From Kocuria rosea (GTDB lineage: Bacteria > Actinomycetota > Actinomycetes > Actinomycetales > Micrococcaceae): 64,000 nucleotides of DNA. Positions 1 through 8,948 of this stretch are shown piece after piece (position 1 is the first letter of the stretch; every line of letters begins with the position of its first letter). The position numbers and the translations under genes are program-made. The stretch lies in contig NZ_CP035103.1 in assembly GCF_006094695.1 (NCBI RefSeq), forward strand, positions 310,001-374,000, written 5' to 3'. The notes under the pieces were generated by a model. The model saw only the letters and a list, made by a program, of their open reading frames with translations, was not told the origin of the DNA and did no database searches.

Positions 1-25
1 CCATCCCTGACGGATCGGAGGAGAG

Positions 26-1393
26 GTGGACGCCCGGTTGCTCTCCGAGCTTCTCCTGCTGCGCGCCTCTTGGCGGCGCCGTGACCGGTGGGGCGCGCAG
101 CGCATCGCACTTGAGCAGGTCCGAGGCCTGGCTCGGTTGCGGAGGGTGGCCTACGCCCGTTCGGCGTTCTACCGCCGTCATCACGCCGGGCTGCTCGACG
201 CCCCGCTCTCGCAGCTACCGCCGGTGACCAAGGCGCAGCTGATGGAGCACTTCGACGAGGCGGTCACCGCCCCGGGGCTGCGGCGCACCGACGTCGAGGC
301 GCGCCTGCGGGAACTCCAGAGCACTGGGACGGACCCGGGGATGCCGTGGCGGGGCCGCTGGTGGACGGCCGCCACCGCCGGCACCACCGGCCGGCCCGGG
401 GCGTTCGTGTGGAACCGGGCCGAATGGGCGATCGTGTTGGCCTCCTATGCGAGGGCCAACGACTGGGCCGAAGTGCCGGCCGGGCTGACCCGCCCCCTGC
501 GGGTGGCGGTGGTCAGCTCCCGGGTGCCCACCCACCAGTCGGCGGTGGTAGGGGCTTCCCTGCAGTCGCGCATGGTGCCGACCCTGCGCCTGGACGCCGC
601 CGACCCGTTGCCCCAGGCCGTTGCCCAGCTCAACGCCTTCCGGCCCCGGCTGCTGGTGGGCTACCCCTCGGCCCTGCTCCCACTGGCCGCCGAACAAGCG
701 GCGGGGCGTCTGGCCATTGCCCCGGCCTCCGTGGTCTCGGCCTCCGAGGTGCTCGCAACGCAGACCGCCGCCGCGATCCAGGCGGCCTGGGGCACCGCCC
801 CCTTCGACGTCTACGCCGCCACCGAGACCGCCGGGATCGCCTCCCCGTGCCGCTACCGCACCCGCCACCTCTACGAGGACCTGGTCATCGTGGAGCCGGT
901 CGACGAGGCCGGGATCCCCGTGCCGGCGGGCACGGTGGGGGCGCGCCTGCTAGTCACCGTGCTGTTCTCCCGGACCCTGCCCCTGATCCGCTACGAGATG
1001 AGCGACCGGATCGCCCTGGGGCCGCGGGGGTGCGCGTGCGGGCGGTCCTTCGCCCGGCTGGAGACCATCGAGGGCCGCCGGGAGGACGTGCTCGAGCTCC
1101 CAGGGGCCGGCGGCCAGGTGCGGGTGCACCCCAATGTCTTCCACCGGGTGCTCGACGAGGTGTCGGTGGCCGGGTGGCAGGTGGCCCAGCGCCCCGACGG
1201 TGTGCGGGTCCGGGTCGCCGGACTGGCCCCGGGGCACACCGTCGCGTCGGTCCGGGCCGGTGTGGCCGGGGCCCTGGCTGCAACTGGCGTGGTGGGCACC
1301 CCGGTGGACGTGGGCGTGGTGACAGAGCTGGAGCGCACCCGGCTGGGCAAGGCACCCCTGGTGCAGGCCTTGAAGCGATCGACCGGCCAGTGA
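26..1393 (+). CDS. PaaK-like adenylate-forming ligase
   Basis: This 455-residue protein belongs to the phenylacetate-CoA ligase (PaaK/CapK-like) branch of AMP-forming enzymes, which activate a carboxylic acid with ATP. The phosphate-binding motif TAGTTG lies at about residues 117-122, a YAATET adenylate-binding motif near 262, and RYEMSD near 321. A C-terminal domain ends in a GKAPLV motif. The proposed start is a GTG preceded by GGAGG four bases upstream. That spacing is tight, so the true start could lie just beyond the left edge. The substrate cannot be read from the sequence. PaaK-like proteins of this kind often occur in polysaccharide clusters, and an acyltransferase lies downstream, but the IS element between them prevents an operon argument. 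Confidence 0.75.
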   Translation: MDARLLSELLLLRASWRRRDRWGAQRIALEQVRGLARLRRVAYARSAFYRRHHAGLLDAPLSQLPPVTKAQLMEHFDEAVTAPGLRRTDVEARLRELQSTGTDPGMPWRGRWWTAATAGTTGRPGAFVWNRAEWAIVLASYARANDWAEVPAGLTRPLRVAVVSSRVPTHQSAVVGASLQSRMVPTLRLDAADPLPQAVAQLNAFRPRLLVGYPSALLPLAAEQAAGRLAIAPASVVSASEVLATQTAAAIQAAWGTAPFDVYAATETAGIASPCRYRTRHLYEDLVIVEPVDEAGIPVPAGTVGARLLVTVLFSRTLPLIRYEMSDRIALGPRGCACGRSFARLETIEGRREDVLELPGAGGQVRVHPNVFHRVLDEVSVAGWQVAQRPDGVRVRVAGLAPGHTVASVRAGVAGALAATGVVGTPVDVGVVTELERTRLGKAPLVQALKRSTGQ

Positions 1394-1571
1394 GTCGCCT
1401 CCGGCACCGGTTTCCGTAGCGGTGAGCCCGGCCGTTCCCTCCTGGGGGCTGAGCCCACCACGACCGGCCCCGCCATGGCCCGCCGGCAACGTGGCGACGC
1501 TGTGGCCCGGGGCTGCCGCGGCAGTGCAACAGCGGTTCCCGTCTCGGGGCAGCGTGTGGACCCCGGGAGGT
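1394..1571. other. intergenic, no gene seen
   Basis: No recognisable gene lies between the ligase stop and the reconstructed end of the gene interrupted by the IS481-family element. Open frames here look like shadows of high GC. Confidence 0.4.
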
Positions 1572-1693
1572 TTAGCGGCGGCCGTGGCCTCGGCCGCCAG
1601 AGCGCCGGCGGCTGGGCGAGGACGACTGGTGCTTGCGCCCGGCGCGGCGGAAGTGGTCAGCCGGTTCCGGGTCGAGCAGGTGCTCGACCCCGG

Positions 1694-2704
1694 CTAGCTG
1701 TAAGAGGGCATGACGTTATTGGCACGGGCCGGGGTGCGTGAGGCCGGGGGCTGATCGCCGCAGGCGGTATGGGGCCGATGGTAGTTGAAGTGGTTCACCC
1801 AGACCCCGATGGCGTACCGGCGGGCCTGCTCGCTGGCGTAGGGGCGGGCGTAGAGCACCTCGTCGGCCAGCAGGCGGTTGTACCGCTCCACCTTCCCGTT
1901 GTGCCGCGGCGTGTAGGGGCGGATGCGCTGGTGGCGGCCGGCCAGGGCTTCCACGCAGCGGGTGAAGTCCTTGGCCCGGTAGTTGGCGCCGTTGTCGGTC
2001 ACGACGCGGTTCAATCGGGTGATGCCGTGGGCGGCGAAGAAGGCTCTCGCCCGGCAGAAGAACCCGATGGTGGTCACCGCCTTCTCGTCCTCGAGGGCCT
2101 CGGTGTAGGCCAACCGCGAGAAGCCGTCCACGGCCGAGTGCAGGTAGGTGTAGCCGACCTTGGCCCCGGCCCCGCGCTTGGCCGCCTTCGCGGCGGTGGA
2201 GCCGCGGCCGTGGGCCCGCCAGCCGCCGCCGTCGGGGATCCTGCCCACCTTCTTCACATCCAGGTGGACCATGTGCCCGGGCCAGGCGGCGCGGATCCGT
2301 CCCGGGGTCCTGCGGGTGTTCTCGCCGGCGGGGGTGAGGTCGCGCAGGCGGGAGATCCCGAGCCGGTGCAGCCAGCGGCCGACGGTGCGCAGGCTGATCG
2401 CCACGGCGCGGTCGACCAGGTGGCGGTGGATGCGCCGCGCTGACCACTTGTGCTTGCGGCGCCAGCGCTCGATGAGGTCCACGACCGCCGCCGGGGTGCG
2501 GGTGCTGCTGTGCCGCGGGGTCGAGGGACGGTCGGTGAGCCCGGCTTCGCCGGACTCGAGGTAGCGGGCCACCCAGGTCGCCACGGTGGGCCGGCTGACG
2601 CGGAACTCCGCGGCCACGTGGGCCTTGGGGATGCCGTCGTCGAGGTGGCGCAACACCATGCGCAGCCGGCCGGTCGGGGTCAGGGGTGCGTTAACGTGGG
2701 TCAT
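1694..2704 (-). CDS. IS481-family transposase
   Basis: This 336-residue DDE transposase has an N-terminal helix-turn-helix (about residues 10-60) followed by an rve-type integrase core. The catalytic triad is visible as Asp in MVHLDVKK, Asp in VVTDNGANY, and Glu in HNGKVERYN. The ATG at 2704 is chosen because it begins the usual NAPLTPTGR start of the family. The frame stays open further upstream to 2773, but that part is leader. The stop codon (TAG) falls inside the GCTAGC target duplication just outside the IS end, so translation terminates in host DNA. The element looks intact and potentially active. Confidence 0.9.
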   Translation of the reverse strand: MTHVNAPLTPTGRLRMVLRHLDDGIPKAHVAAEFRVSRPTVATWVARYLESGEAGLTDRPSTPRHSSTRTPAAVVDLIERWRRKHKWSARRIHRHLVDRAVAISLRTVGRWLHRLGISRLRDLTPAGENTRRTPGRIRAAWPGHMVHLDVKKVGRIPDGGGWRAHGRGSTAAKAAKRGAGAKVGYTYLHSAVDGFSRLAYTEALEDEKAVTTIGFFCRARAFFAAHGITRLNRVVTDNGANYRAKDFTRCVEALAGRHQRIRPYTPRHNGKVERYNRLLADEVLYARPYASEQARRYAIGVWVNHFNYHRPHTACGDQPPASRTPARANNVMPSYS

Positions 2705-2815
2705 GAACGGGCTCTCTCGCGCGGACGGACGGTGTAGGAACTTCCATCCTGTGACGAGGAGCCCGTTCCTCATCTCATCGACGCACCCACGCCAAGAACC
2801 TCATGACCCACAACA
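1699..2815 (-). mobile_element. IS481-family insertion sequence, complete
   Basis: The element is 1,117 bp. Its ends begin TGT and end ACA and form an imperfect inverted repeat of about 30 bp: TGTAAGAGGGCATGACGTTA at the left, and TGTTGTGGGTCATGAGGTTC when the right end is read inward. It is flanked on both sides by GCTAGC (1693-1698 and 2816-2821), a 6-bp target duplication. This fits the known preference of IS481 for NCTAGN targets with 6-bp duplications. Because GCTAGC is itself a palindrome, it could be argued to belong to the repeat, but the family rule favours duplication. Confidence 0.88.
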
Positions 2816-3508
2816 GCTAGCAGTGTGGCGGCGGCCAGCAGCACCCCGCCGTCGTTGCCCAGCAGGAAGTCCGAGTCCAGCACGAGGGCGGAGCGCTTGG
2901 CCGCCAGCTCGTTGGTGACTTCGACGGTGAACCCGGTGGTGGCCGCGGTCGCCGGGACGGTCTCGACGCGCTCCACTGCAGTGACCTCCACCTCGGGCAG
3001 CTGCTGGCCGGTGAGCCGGTACCCCTCCAGCACCTGCCGGCCCAGGGTGAGCAGCGCGGAGATCAGCGTATGCGGGTTGACCGGTGCCTTCGGCGGGACG
3101 GCGACCGCCAGGCGTGCGCGGGTTCCGGCGGCGGTCATGCGGATCTGAGCGGCGACGGCGAAGGAGTCGACGACCGGAAGGTTCACGATGGCAGGACAGG
3201 GCGCGGCAGCGTTCAAGGGGGCTCCAGGGGAGAGTGGTGGGGACGAGGCCAGACTCTCAAACGCCCCGCCGCGGCACCCAGACAAGGGCGCGACCGGCGT
3301 AGTGATGACGGGCGTCGGGGTCGCTGCGCTGAAAGATGTCAGCTAAGAGGTTCATACCGTGCGGGTCATGGCGGAGAGTTTGCCGGACCCGCAGACGATC
3401 TCTGATACCGCTTCAGCCCTCTTCCGCTTTACATATGGCCCGGTTAGAGGCGGATCTCCGCGAGCTCAGCAGCGCCCAGGCTTCGAGCTGCCCGCTTTGT
3501 GGTCGGGG

Positions 3509-5602
3509 TTAGTAGGGGGCCCCGTCGCTGGTGAGGGCTTCCTGGACGCGTTGGGTGAACATGGGTGCCAGGGTCCGGACGTATTCGACGGTGAGGTGAT
3601 TGTTGTCCCAGTAGGTGTACACGTTGCCGATAACCGGCACACAGGTGCCTTCGGGGCAGATCAGATCCCCCAGGTCGACCATCGAGACCTGTGCCAGTTC
3701 GCCGGCCACCGGGTCCAGCGGGCTGTCCGGGCCCAGAATCACGTGGGAGGCAGCGCACTGGGGGGCGTCGGCCCCGTGGTCCACGGCGCACTGGGCGGGG
3801 ACGAAGTCGAAGCGGGCGTTGTCGCGCAGCCCGATGACCTGGATGCCGCGCTCCGCCAGGCTACGGAGGCGTTGTTCCATCCCGGGGGTGAACTGTTCCT
3901 CGTTCTCATCGGTGCTGCGGGTGCCCTGGACCAGCACCAGCTCCGGGTTCACGGCCTCGATCACCGGGTCGGTGCCCTCCAACCATCGGGCGCATTCCTG
4001 GTGGTCGGCGACCTGTTCCTCGACGGTGGAGTACATGCAGTTACCGCGGATATAGGTCACCACCCGCCAGTTCTTGGCCTTGGCCAGTTCCTCGATCGCG
4101 GGGATCCACATGTGCACGTGACTGTTGCCGATGACCATCAGTGTCGCGGCGGGATCGGCGTTGGGGACGGTGTCGAAGCACCACTGCTGATAGCTGTCGG
4201 CGATCCCGAGCTCGGCCGGGCAGGGCTCACCCAGCCCTGGTTTCTGGTAGTAGTCGCCGGTGACCACCGGGATCGCTTCCGCCTCCGGGTCACCCTGGTA
4301 CTGGAAGCCCGGCAGCAGGGCCGCGGCCCCGGGGTTGTTGCGATCGGCGGCGGCCAGCACCTCGGCGGCCCGCCGGTCCTGGACCTGCTGCAGCGACAGC
4401 ACGGGCACGGCGACCACCGCCAGGCTCACCGCGACCGTGAGCGCCAGGCGCCGCTTGTTCTGCTCCGGCCACGCCCAGGCCTTGAACCGGTCTTCGACCA
4501 AACGGGTGATCACCACGGCCAGGACCACCGAGAGCACCACCAGCACCACCCCGGAGCGGGGCCCGGCCATCGGGCGGTCGCGCAGCACCAGATAGGTGAT
4601 CAGCAGCGGCCAGTGCACCAGGTACAGCGCGTAGGCGCAGTCTCCCAGCCGCACCAACGGCGCCGAGGCGAGGATCCGGTCCAGCCCGAACGGGGACCCG
4701 GTTCGGCCGGCCACGATGATCGCCGCCGCCGAGGCCAGCGGCCACAGCGCGATCCACCCCGGGAAGGCGCCTTGGACGTCCACCAGCACCCCGACCGAGA
4801 CCATGCTGACCAGCCCGAACCAGCCCAGGAGCACCCGGGCTGCCCGGGGCGGATTCAGGTACGGCAGCGCCAGGGCCAGCAGCGACCCGAGGGCGAACTC
4901 CCACAACCGGGTGCGGGTGTCGAAGTAGGCGAACTCCTGCTGAACGGATGTGGAGTACACCGACCAGGCCAGGGAGGCCGCGAAGATCGCCGCGAAGAAC
5001 ACCGCCAGCACCGGCACCGGCCGCCACCCGAACCGCCGGTGCAGCCACCAGGCCGCCCCGAACACCAGGGGCCACAGCAGAAACACCTGCCCTTGGACCG
5101 ACAGGGACCAGAAGTGCTGGAACGGCGAGGCCGTGGAGTGATCCACCGCGTAGTAGTCCACCGCGGACAACGCCAGCGCCCAGTTCTCCGCGTAGAACAC
5201 CGAGGCCAGCGCCTCGGCGCGCCAGCGTCCGACGTCGTAGCCGGGGTAGAGCAGCTCCACTGCCACCAGGGTGGCCAGGATCGTGAGCACCGCCAGCGGC
5301 AGCAGCCGCTTGAACACGTGCAACCAGTACCGCCCCAGGGCCAGGGGCCGGCCTGCCTCGAGCTTGCGCACGAAGGACAGCGTGAGGAAGAACGCGGAGA
5401 TCAGCAGGAACACGTCCACGCCCCCGGAGACCCGCCCGAGGAACACGTGGTAGACCACCACCAGCAGCACCGCCACCGCGCGCAGGCCCTGCACCTCGGG
5501 GCGGAACCCCGAATACCGGGCCACCTGCCGGACGTCGACATCGGATCCGTAGGTGGTGCCGGCGGTAGCGGGGGTGAGGGGCTGACCGAACACACGCGGC
5601 AT
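3509..5602 (-). CDS. OafA/YrhL-type acyltransferase with C-terminal SGNH domain
   Basis: This 697-residue protein has an acyltransferase-3 membrane domain (about residues 30-400, roughly ten hydrophobic segments) with the family motif RPEVQGLRAVAVLLVVVYH and its likely catalytic His at about 52. It is followed by an extracytoplasmic SGNH-like domain carrying GNSHVHMW near 490 and DNNHLTVEY near 665. Proteins of this layout acetylate cell-surface glycans such as peptidoglycan, lipoglycan or exopolysaccharide. The ATG at 5602 has an AGGAGG ribosome site six bases upstream. The target glycan is unknown. The gene stands alone on its strand between the two IS elements. Confidence 0.9.
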   Translation of the reverse strand: MPRVFGQPLTPATAGTTYGSDVDVRQVARYSGFRPEVQGLRAVAVLLVVVYHVFLGRVSGGVDVFLLISAFFLTLSFVRKLEAGRPLALGRYWLHVFKRLLPLAVLTILATLVAVELLYPGYDVGRWRAEALASVFYAENWALALSAVDYYAVDHSTASPFQHFWSLSVQGQVFLLWPLVFGAAWWLHRRFGWRPVPVLAVFFAAIFAASLAWSVYSTSVQQEFAYFDTRTRLWEFALGSLLALALPYLNPPRAARVLLGWFGLVSMVSVGVLVDVQGAFPGWIALWPLASAAAIIVAGRTGSPFGLDRILASAPLVRLGDCAYALYLVHWPLLITYLVLRDRPMAGPRSGVVLVVLSVVLAVVITRLVEDRFKAWAWPEQNKRRLALTVAVSLAVVAVPVLSLQQVQDRRAAEVLAAADRNNPGAAALLPGFQYQGDPEAEAIPVVTGDYYQKPGLGEPCPAELGIADSYQQWCFDTVPNADPAATLMVIGNSHVHMWIPAIEELAKAKNWRVVTYIRGNCMYSTVEEQVADHQECARWLEGTDPVIEAVNPELVLVQGTRSTDENEEQFTPGMEQRLRSLAERGIQVIGLRDNARFDFVPAQCAVDHGADAPQCAASHVILGPDSPLDPVAGELAQVSMVDLGDLICPEGTCVPVIGNVYTYWDNNHLTVEYVRTLAPMFTQRVQEALTSDGAPY

Positions 5603-5759
5603 GGAGGACCTCCTGAACGGCCGCTCCTCGAAAAGTGGACAAGGGGACGGGGCGGCAACGCCGAAAATCTACCGCCGGCCCCGGCCACCCCCAGCACCGG
5701 GGTCCGGTCACCGGCGACCCGATGACCCCTGCATTGCTGGGCGGCGCAGGGGCCCAGTT

Positions 5760-7171
5760 GGTCAAGCCCCCTGGAGTGGTGTAGCGATCTTTCGTGTAAG
5801 GGTCAGGCTGTGAGCGCGGTCAGGGGGTCGGTGGTCACCTCGCTTCCGGTGTCCGCGACGGTGGTGAGCCGGCAGCGGGTGAGGACCTCGAGGCCGAGAT
5901 AGCGGCGGCCTTCGGCCCACTCGTCGGTCTGCTCGGCCAGCACGGCTCCCACGAGGCGGACGATGGCTTGCCGGTTGGGGAAGATCCCGACCGCGTCGGT
6001 CCGGCGCCGGATCTCCCGGTTCAGCCGCTCAGCTGGGTTGTTGGACCAGATCTGGGCCCAGACGTCCTTGGGGAAGTTCGTGAACGCGAGGATGTCCTCA
6101 CGGGCATCGGCCAGGTATTCAGCCACCGCGGGCAGCTTCTCGGCGACGTAGTCCAGCAACCGGTCGAACTGGGCGTTCACGGCTGTCGCGTCGGGCTGGT
6201 CGTAGACGCTGTGGAGCATGGCTTTGACGGCCGGCCACATGGACTTCGGGCAAATCGACATGAGATTGGCCGCGTAGTGGGTGCGGCACCTCTGCCAGGA
6301 CGCCCCGGGCAGGTTCGCCGCGATCGCGTCCTTGAGCCCGGCGTGGGCGTCACTGGTGACCAGGCGGACCCCGCCCAGGCCGCGGGCCACCAGATCGGCG
6401 AAGAACTCGTTCCAGGCCGCCCCGGTCTCGGCCGTGGCCACCCGCATGCCCAGGACCTCACGGTGGCCGTCACCGTTGACCCCGGTGGCCAGGAGCACGA
6501 CCGCGTTCACCACGCGCCCGCCCTCGCGGACTTTCATCGTCAGTGCGTCGGCGGCGACGAAGGTGAACGGCCCGACGTCCCCGAGGGGCCGGTGGCGGAA
6601 GGACTCCACGTGCTCGTCGAGGTCACCGGCCATCCTTGAGACCTGGGACTTCGACAGGGCGTTGATCCCAAGGGTCTTCACCAGCTTGTCCATCCGGCGG
6701 GTCGAGACCCCGGCGAGGTAGCAGTCGGCGACCACGGTGATCAGCGCGGACTCGGCCCGCTTGCGGCGCTCCAGCAACCACTCCGGGAAGTAGGTGCCGG
6801 CCCGCAGTTTCGGGACGGCTACGTCGATCGTGCCCACGCGGGTGTCGAGGTCGCGGTGGCGGTAGCCGTTGCGCTGGGTTACCCGCTCGGGAGCGGGTCG
6901 GCCCCACTCGGCGCCGACCACCGCGTCCGCGTCGGCGGAGAGCAGCGCGTTGATCACCGTCTGCAGCAGGTTGCGCATCAGATCCGGCGAGGCTTCGGAC
7001 AGGGCTTCACCGAGCAGGCCGGTGGGGTCGACAATGTGAGGAGCGGTCATCGTGATGATGTCCTTTCGAGGGTGCTGTGAGAGGTGAACTCGAAAGATCT
7101 CACGGTGGCCGCGCCCTCGTCCGCAACGACGAGCAGGGCCACCGCGCTACACCACTATCGGGGGCTCAACT
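5760..7171 (-). mobile_element. IS256-family insertion sequence, copy 1
   Basis: The element is 1,412 bp. One end reads GGTCAAGCCCC and the other AGTTGAGCCCC inward, each followed a few bases later by AGTGGTGTAGCG, giving an imperfect inverted repeat of about 26 bp. The boundaries match those of copy 2 at 42183-43592, where they are fixed by a target duplication. Here the flanks (GCCCAGTT on the left, CATAGGGG on the right) do not match, so this copy has no duplication. A deletion or recombination at one side is likely. Confidence 0.85.
5803..7050 (-). CDS. IS256-family transposase (copy 1)
   Basis: This 415-residue transposase has the typical IS256 order: an N-terminal DNA-binding part, then the mutator-type DDE core with [27 protein letters not shown], and a C-terminal [20 protein letters not shown] region. 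The leader between the IS end and the ATG contains the GATCTTTCGAGTTCACC segment also seen in copy 2. The protein aligns with copy 2 over its whole length with scattered substitutions (for example GRPAPERV against GKPTPTRS), so the copies are relatives that have diverged and not recent duplicates. No frameshift is visible. Confidence 0.93.
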   Translation of the reverse strand: MTAPHIVDPTGLLGEALSEASPDLMRNLLQTVINALLSADADAVVGAEWGRPAPERVTQRNGYRHRDLDTRVGTIDVAVPKLRAGTYFPEWLLERRKRAESALITVVADCYLAGVSTRRMDKLVKTLGINALSKSQVSRMAGDLDEHVESFRHRPLGDVGPFTFVAADALTMKVREGGRVVNAVVLLATGVNGDGHREVLGMRVATAETGAAWNEFFADLVARGLGGVRLVTSDAHAGLKDAIAANLPGASWQRCRTHYAANLMSICPKSMWPAVKAMLHSVYDQPDATAVNAQFDRLLDYVAEKLPAVAEYLADAREDILAFTNFPKDVWAQIWSNNPAERLNREIRRRTDAVGIFPNRQAIVRLVGAVLAEQTDEWAEGRRYLGLEVLTRCRLTTVADTGSEVTTDPLTALTA

Positions 7172-7610
7172 CATAGGGGCCTGCGCCCGCTAGATGGTCC
7201 GCACACACGGAAGCCTCCACGGCCCACCGCTTCGTTCCCCGTCCACCGGCCCGACTGGTTTCGCTTATTGGTCTCCCACCCCCTGCCCTGTCGGGAGCGG
7301 GCTGCTCCACGGGGTGCAACGACCCCCGTGGTCCCATCGTGGGAATCGGACGCCGCGCGGGACAAACCCTGGCCGTGCAGACGATGTTCTTGCGGCCACT
7401 GTGACGTCGAGCAGGCGCCGGAGGCACGCACCGACGGCGCAACTCCGTGGGAATCTTGACGGAATCTTGAGGATCCCGCGAGGTGGGCGTCAAGTGTGGA
7501 CGAGACCCTGAAGTTAGATCGGCTCCGGATGCCCCGGGGCCATGGACGCGACCCCCGACGGGCCGCACACTTCGCTGGCCCTGGAAGGGCCGGCTCGATC
7601 AGGGGGAGTC
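7172..7610. other. intergenic and promoter region of the DUF418-like gene
   Basis: No gene is supported in this stretch of about 440 bases. It contains the tandem repeat listed separately at 7450-7470. The remainder shows no recognisable protein in any frame. Confidence 0.5.
7450..7470 (+). promoter_or_regulatory. tandem 10-bp direct repeat, possible OmpR-type binding site
   Basis: GGAATCTTGA occurs twice with an 11-base period (7450-7459 and 7461-7470). OmpR/PhoB-family regulators usually bind tandem direct half-sites spaced by one helical turn. An OmpR-type regulator is encoded at 10085-10804, and the site lies about 140 bases upstream of the membrane protein gene at 7611. The link between that regulator and this site is inferred. 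Confidence 0.4.
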
Positions 7611-8840
7611 ATGAGCGCGATGTCACGAGCGGAGAGAACCGATTCAGGGAGACTCGACGATGCACTGATCCGGCCCACACGCCGGTTGGTGGGGATCGAT
7701 GCGGCGAGGGGGTTGGCGCTGGTCGGGTTGATGGCCATCCACATCCTGCCCTCTTGGAACGAGGAGACCGGGGAGGCCAGCTTCACCTGGCGGATCTTCT
7801 CCGGGGACTCCGCAGCCCTGTTCGCCCTGCTGGCCGGGGTCGGACTGGCCCTGACTTCCGGCGGAAGCCACCCGCACGAAGGCAAGGCGATGACCGCCGA
7901 CCGGATCGGCCTGGCGATACGGGCCGTGCTGATTGCGGCGGTGGGGCTGTGGATCGGGACGCTGATGCCCGAAGACGCCCCGGCGGACAACATCTTAATC
8001 TACTACGGGGTGTTCTTCCTGCTGGCAATCCCCTTCCTGCACGCCGGGCCGAAGGTACTCTTCATCTCCGCGGCGGTCTTCGGGCTCGTGTCCCCGCTGC
8101 TGATGCAGGGCCTGCTCAACGAGCTGCCCGCCTGGAGCAACTACAATCCCACCCTCACCACCGTCCTGACGGAGCCGGGGGCCACGGCCTCCCAGTTGCT
8201 GCTCACCGGGACCTACCCAGCCCTGCCGTACATGACTTATCTGCTGGTCGGCATGGGTCTGGGCCGGTTGAACCTGCGCAAGCAGGAGGTGCAGATCCGG
8301 CTGCTGGTCATCGGTGTCGGGATCGCGATCTTTGCTCAGGCCACCTCCTACTTCCTGCTCTACGCCTTCGGCGGCTACCAGCGGCTGCTGGACGCCTCCT
8401 CGTTCGGTGAGGAGGAACTCGCCGAGGTCCTGATCTGGGGACCGGACTCCCTGCCGACCTCCACGGTGTGGTGGCTGGCGATCGCCACCCCGCACACCAA
8501 CACCCCGCTGGCGATCGCGGCCAGCCTGGGCGTGAGCCTGGCCGTGCTCGGGGCCTTCCTGCTGATCGCCCGCAAGGCCGAGGCCTGGCTGCTGCCGCTG
8601 GCAGCGATGGGCGTCATGACTCTGACCCTGTACACCGCTCACCTGGTGGGCCTGTCCTTCGAGCTCCACTACGACCAGCCGTACCTGTGGTTCCTGATCC
8701 ACGTGACGCTGGCGGCCTTGTTCGCGGTCGCCTGGTACCGCGCCCTGGGCCAGGGCCCGCTGGAACGGGTTGTCAGCCTCAGCGTGAAAGGCACCCGCCG
8801 GCTCGTGCTCGGAGGGACCACTGGGACCTCGCGCAGGTAG
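7611..8840 (+). CDS. DUF418/YeiB-like multi-pass membrane protein
   Basis: This 409-residue protein has about ten membrane segments. It opens with the DUF1624/heparan-alpha-glucosaminide acetyltransferase-like motif LVGIDAARGLALVGLMAIHI (residues about 24-43) and ends with a DUF418-type region. Related proteins are putative membrane acyltransferases of the cell envelope; the reaction has not been established for this branch. The ATG at 7611 has AGGGGGAG just upstream; an in-frame ATG at 7542 lacks a good site. A paralogue lies at 24113-25348. The gene ends at a strong hairpin shared with the convergent two-component system. Confidence 0.75.
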   Translation: MSAMSRAERTDSGRLDDALIRPTRRLVGIDAARGLALVGLMAIHILPSWNEETGEASFTWRIFSGDSAALFALLAGVGLALTSGGSHPHEGKAMTADRIGLAIRAVLIAAVGLWIGTLMPEDAPADNILIYYGVFFLLAIPFLHAGPKVLFISAAVFGLVSPLLMQGLLNELPAWSNYNPTLTTVLTEPGATASQLLLTGTYPALPYMTYLLVGMGLGRLNLRKQEVQIRLLVIGVGIAIFAQATSYFLLYAFGGYQRLLDASSFGEEELAEVLIWGPDSLPTSTVWWLAIATPHTNTPLAIAASLGVSLAVLGAFLLIARKAEAWLLPLAAMGVMTLTLYTAHLVGLSFELHYDQPYLWFLIHVTLAALFAVAWYRALGQGPLERVVSLSVKGTRRLVLGGTTGTSRR

Positions 8841-8859
8841 GTGCCTCTGCACCGCCGCA

Positions 8860-8907
8860 GGCCGTGCCCGTCACCAAGCTCCGAAGCTCTTGGTGGCGGG
8901 CACGGCC
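8860..8907. terminator. bidirectional hairpin terminator
   Basis: The arms GGCCGTGCCCGTCACCAAG and CTTGGTGGCGGGCACGGCC pair over 19 bases with one mismatch around a 10-base loop. The hairpin is followed on the plus strand by GTCGTTTTC. It sits between the convergent stops of the DUF418-like gene and the sensor kinase and can serve both. Confidence 0.8.
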
Positions 8908-8948
8908 CGCAGTCGTTTTCAAGCCTTAGGTCCGGGTGCTCCCAGTGT

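Larger units (their letters stand above)
1572..3186 (-). pseudogene. unknown gene split by the IS481-family element
   Basis: An open frame on the minus strand runs from about 3186 (GTG; an in-frame ATG lies at 3285) to the IS right end at 2816. Its protein is unrecognised, about 120 residues and rich in Ala, Val and Thr. Removing the IS and one 6-bp duplication lets the frame continue without a stop into the left flank, ending at a TAA at 1572-1574. The restored tail is about 38 residues, Arg/Ser-rich and less protein-like. The open junction supports insertion into a reading frame, but the gene has no family assignment and its start is uncertain. Confidence 0.4.

Noticed and set aside
3359..5725. 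A 788-codon plus-strand open frame
   Set aside because: It lies antisense to the acyltransferase gene, has Gly/His/Gln/Arg-rich low-complexity translation and no family; the minus-strand gene has motifs and a ribosome site.
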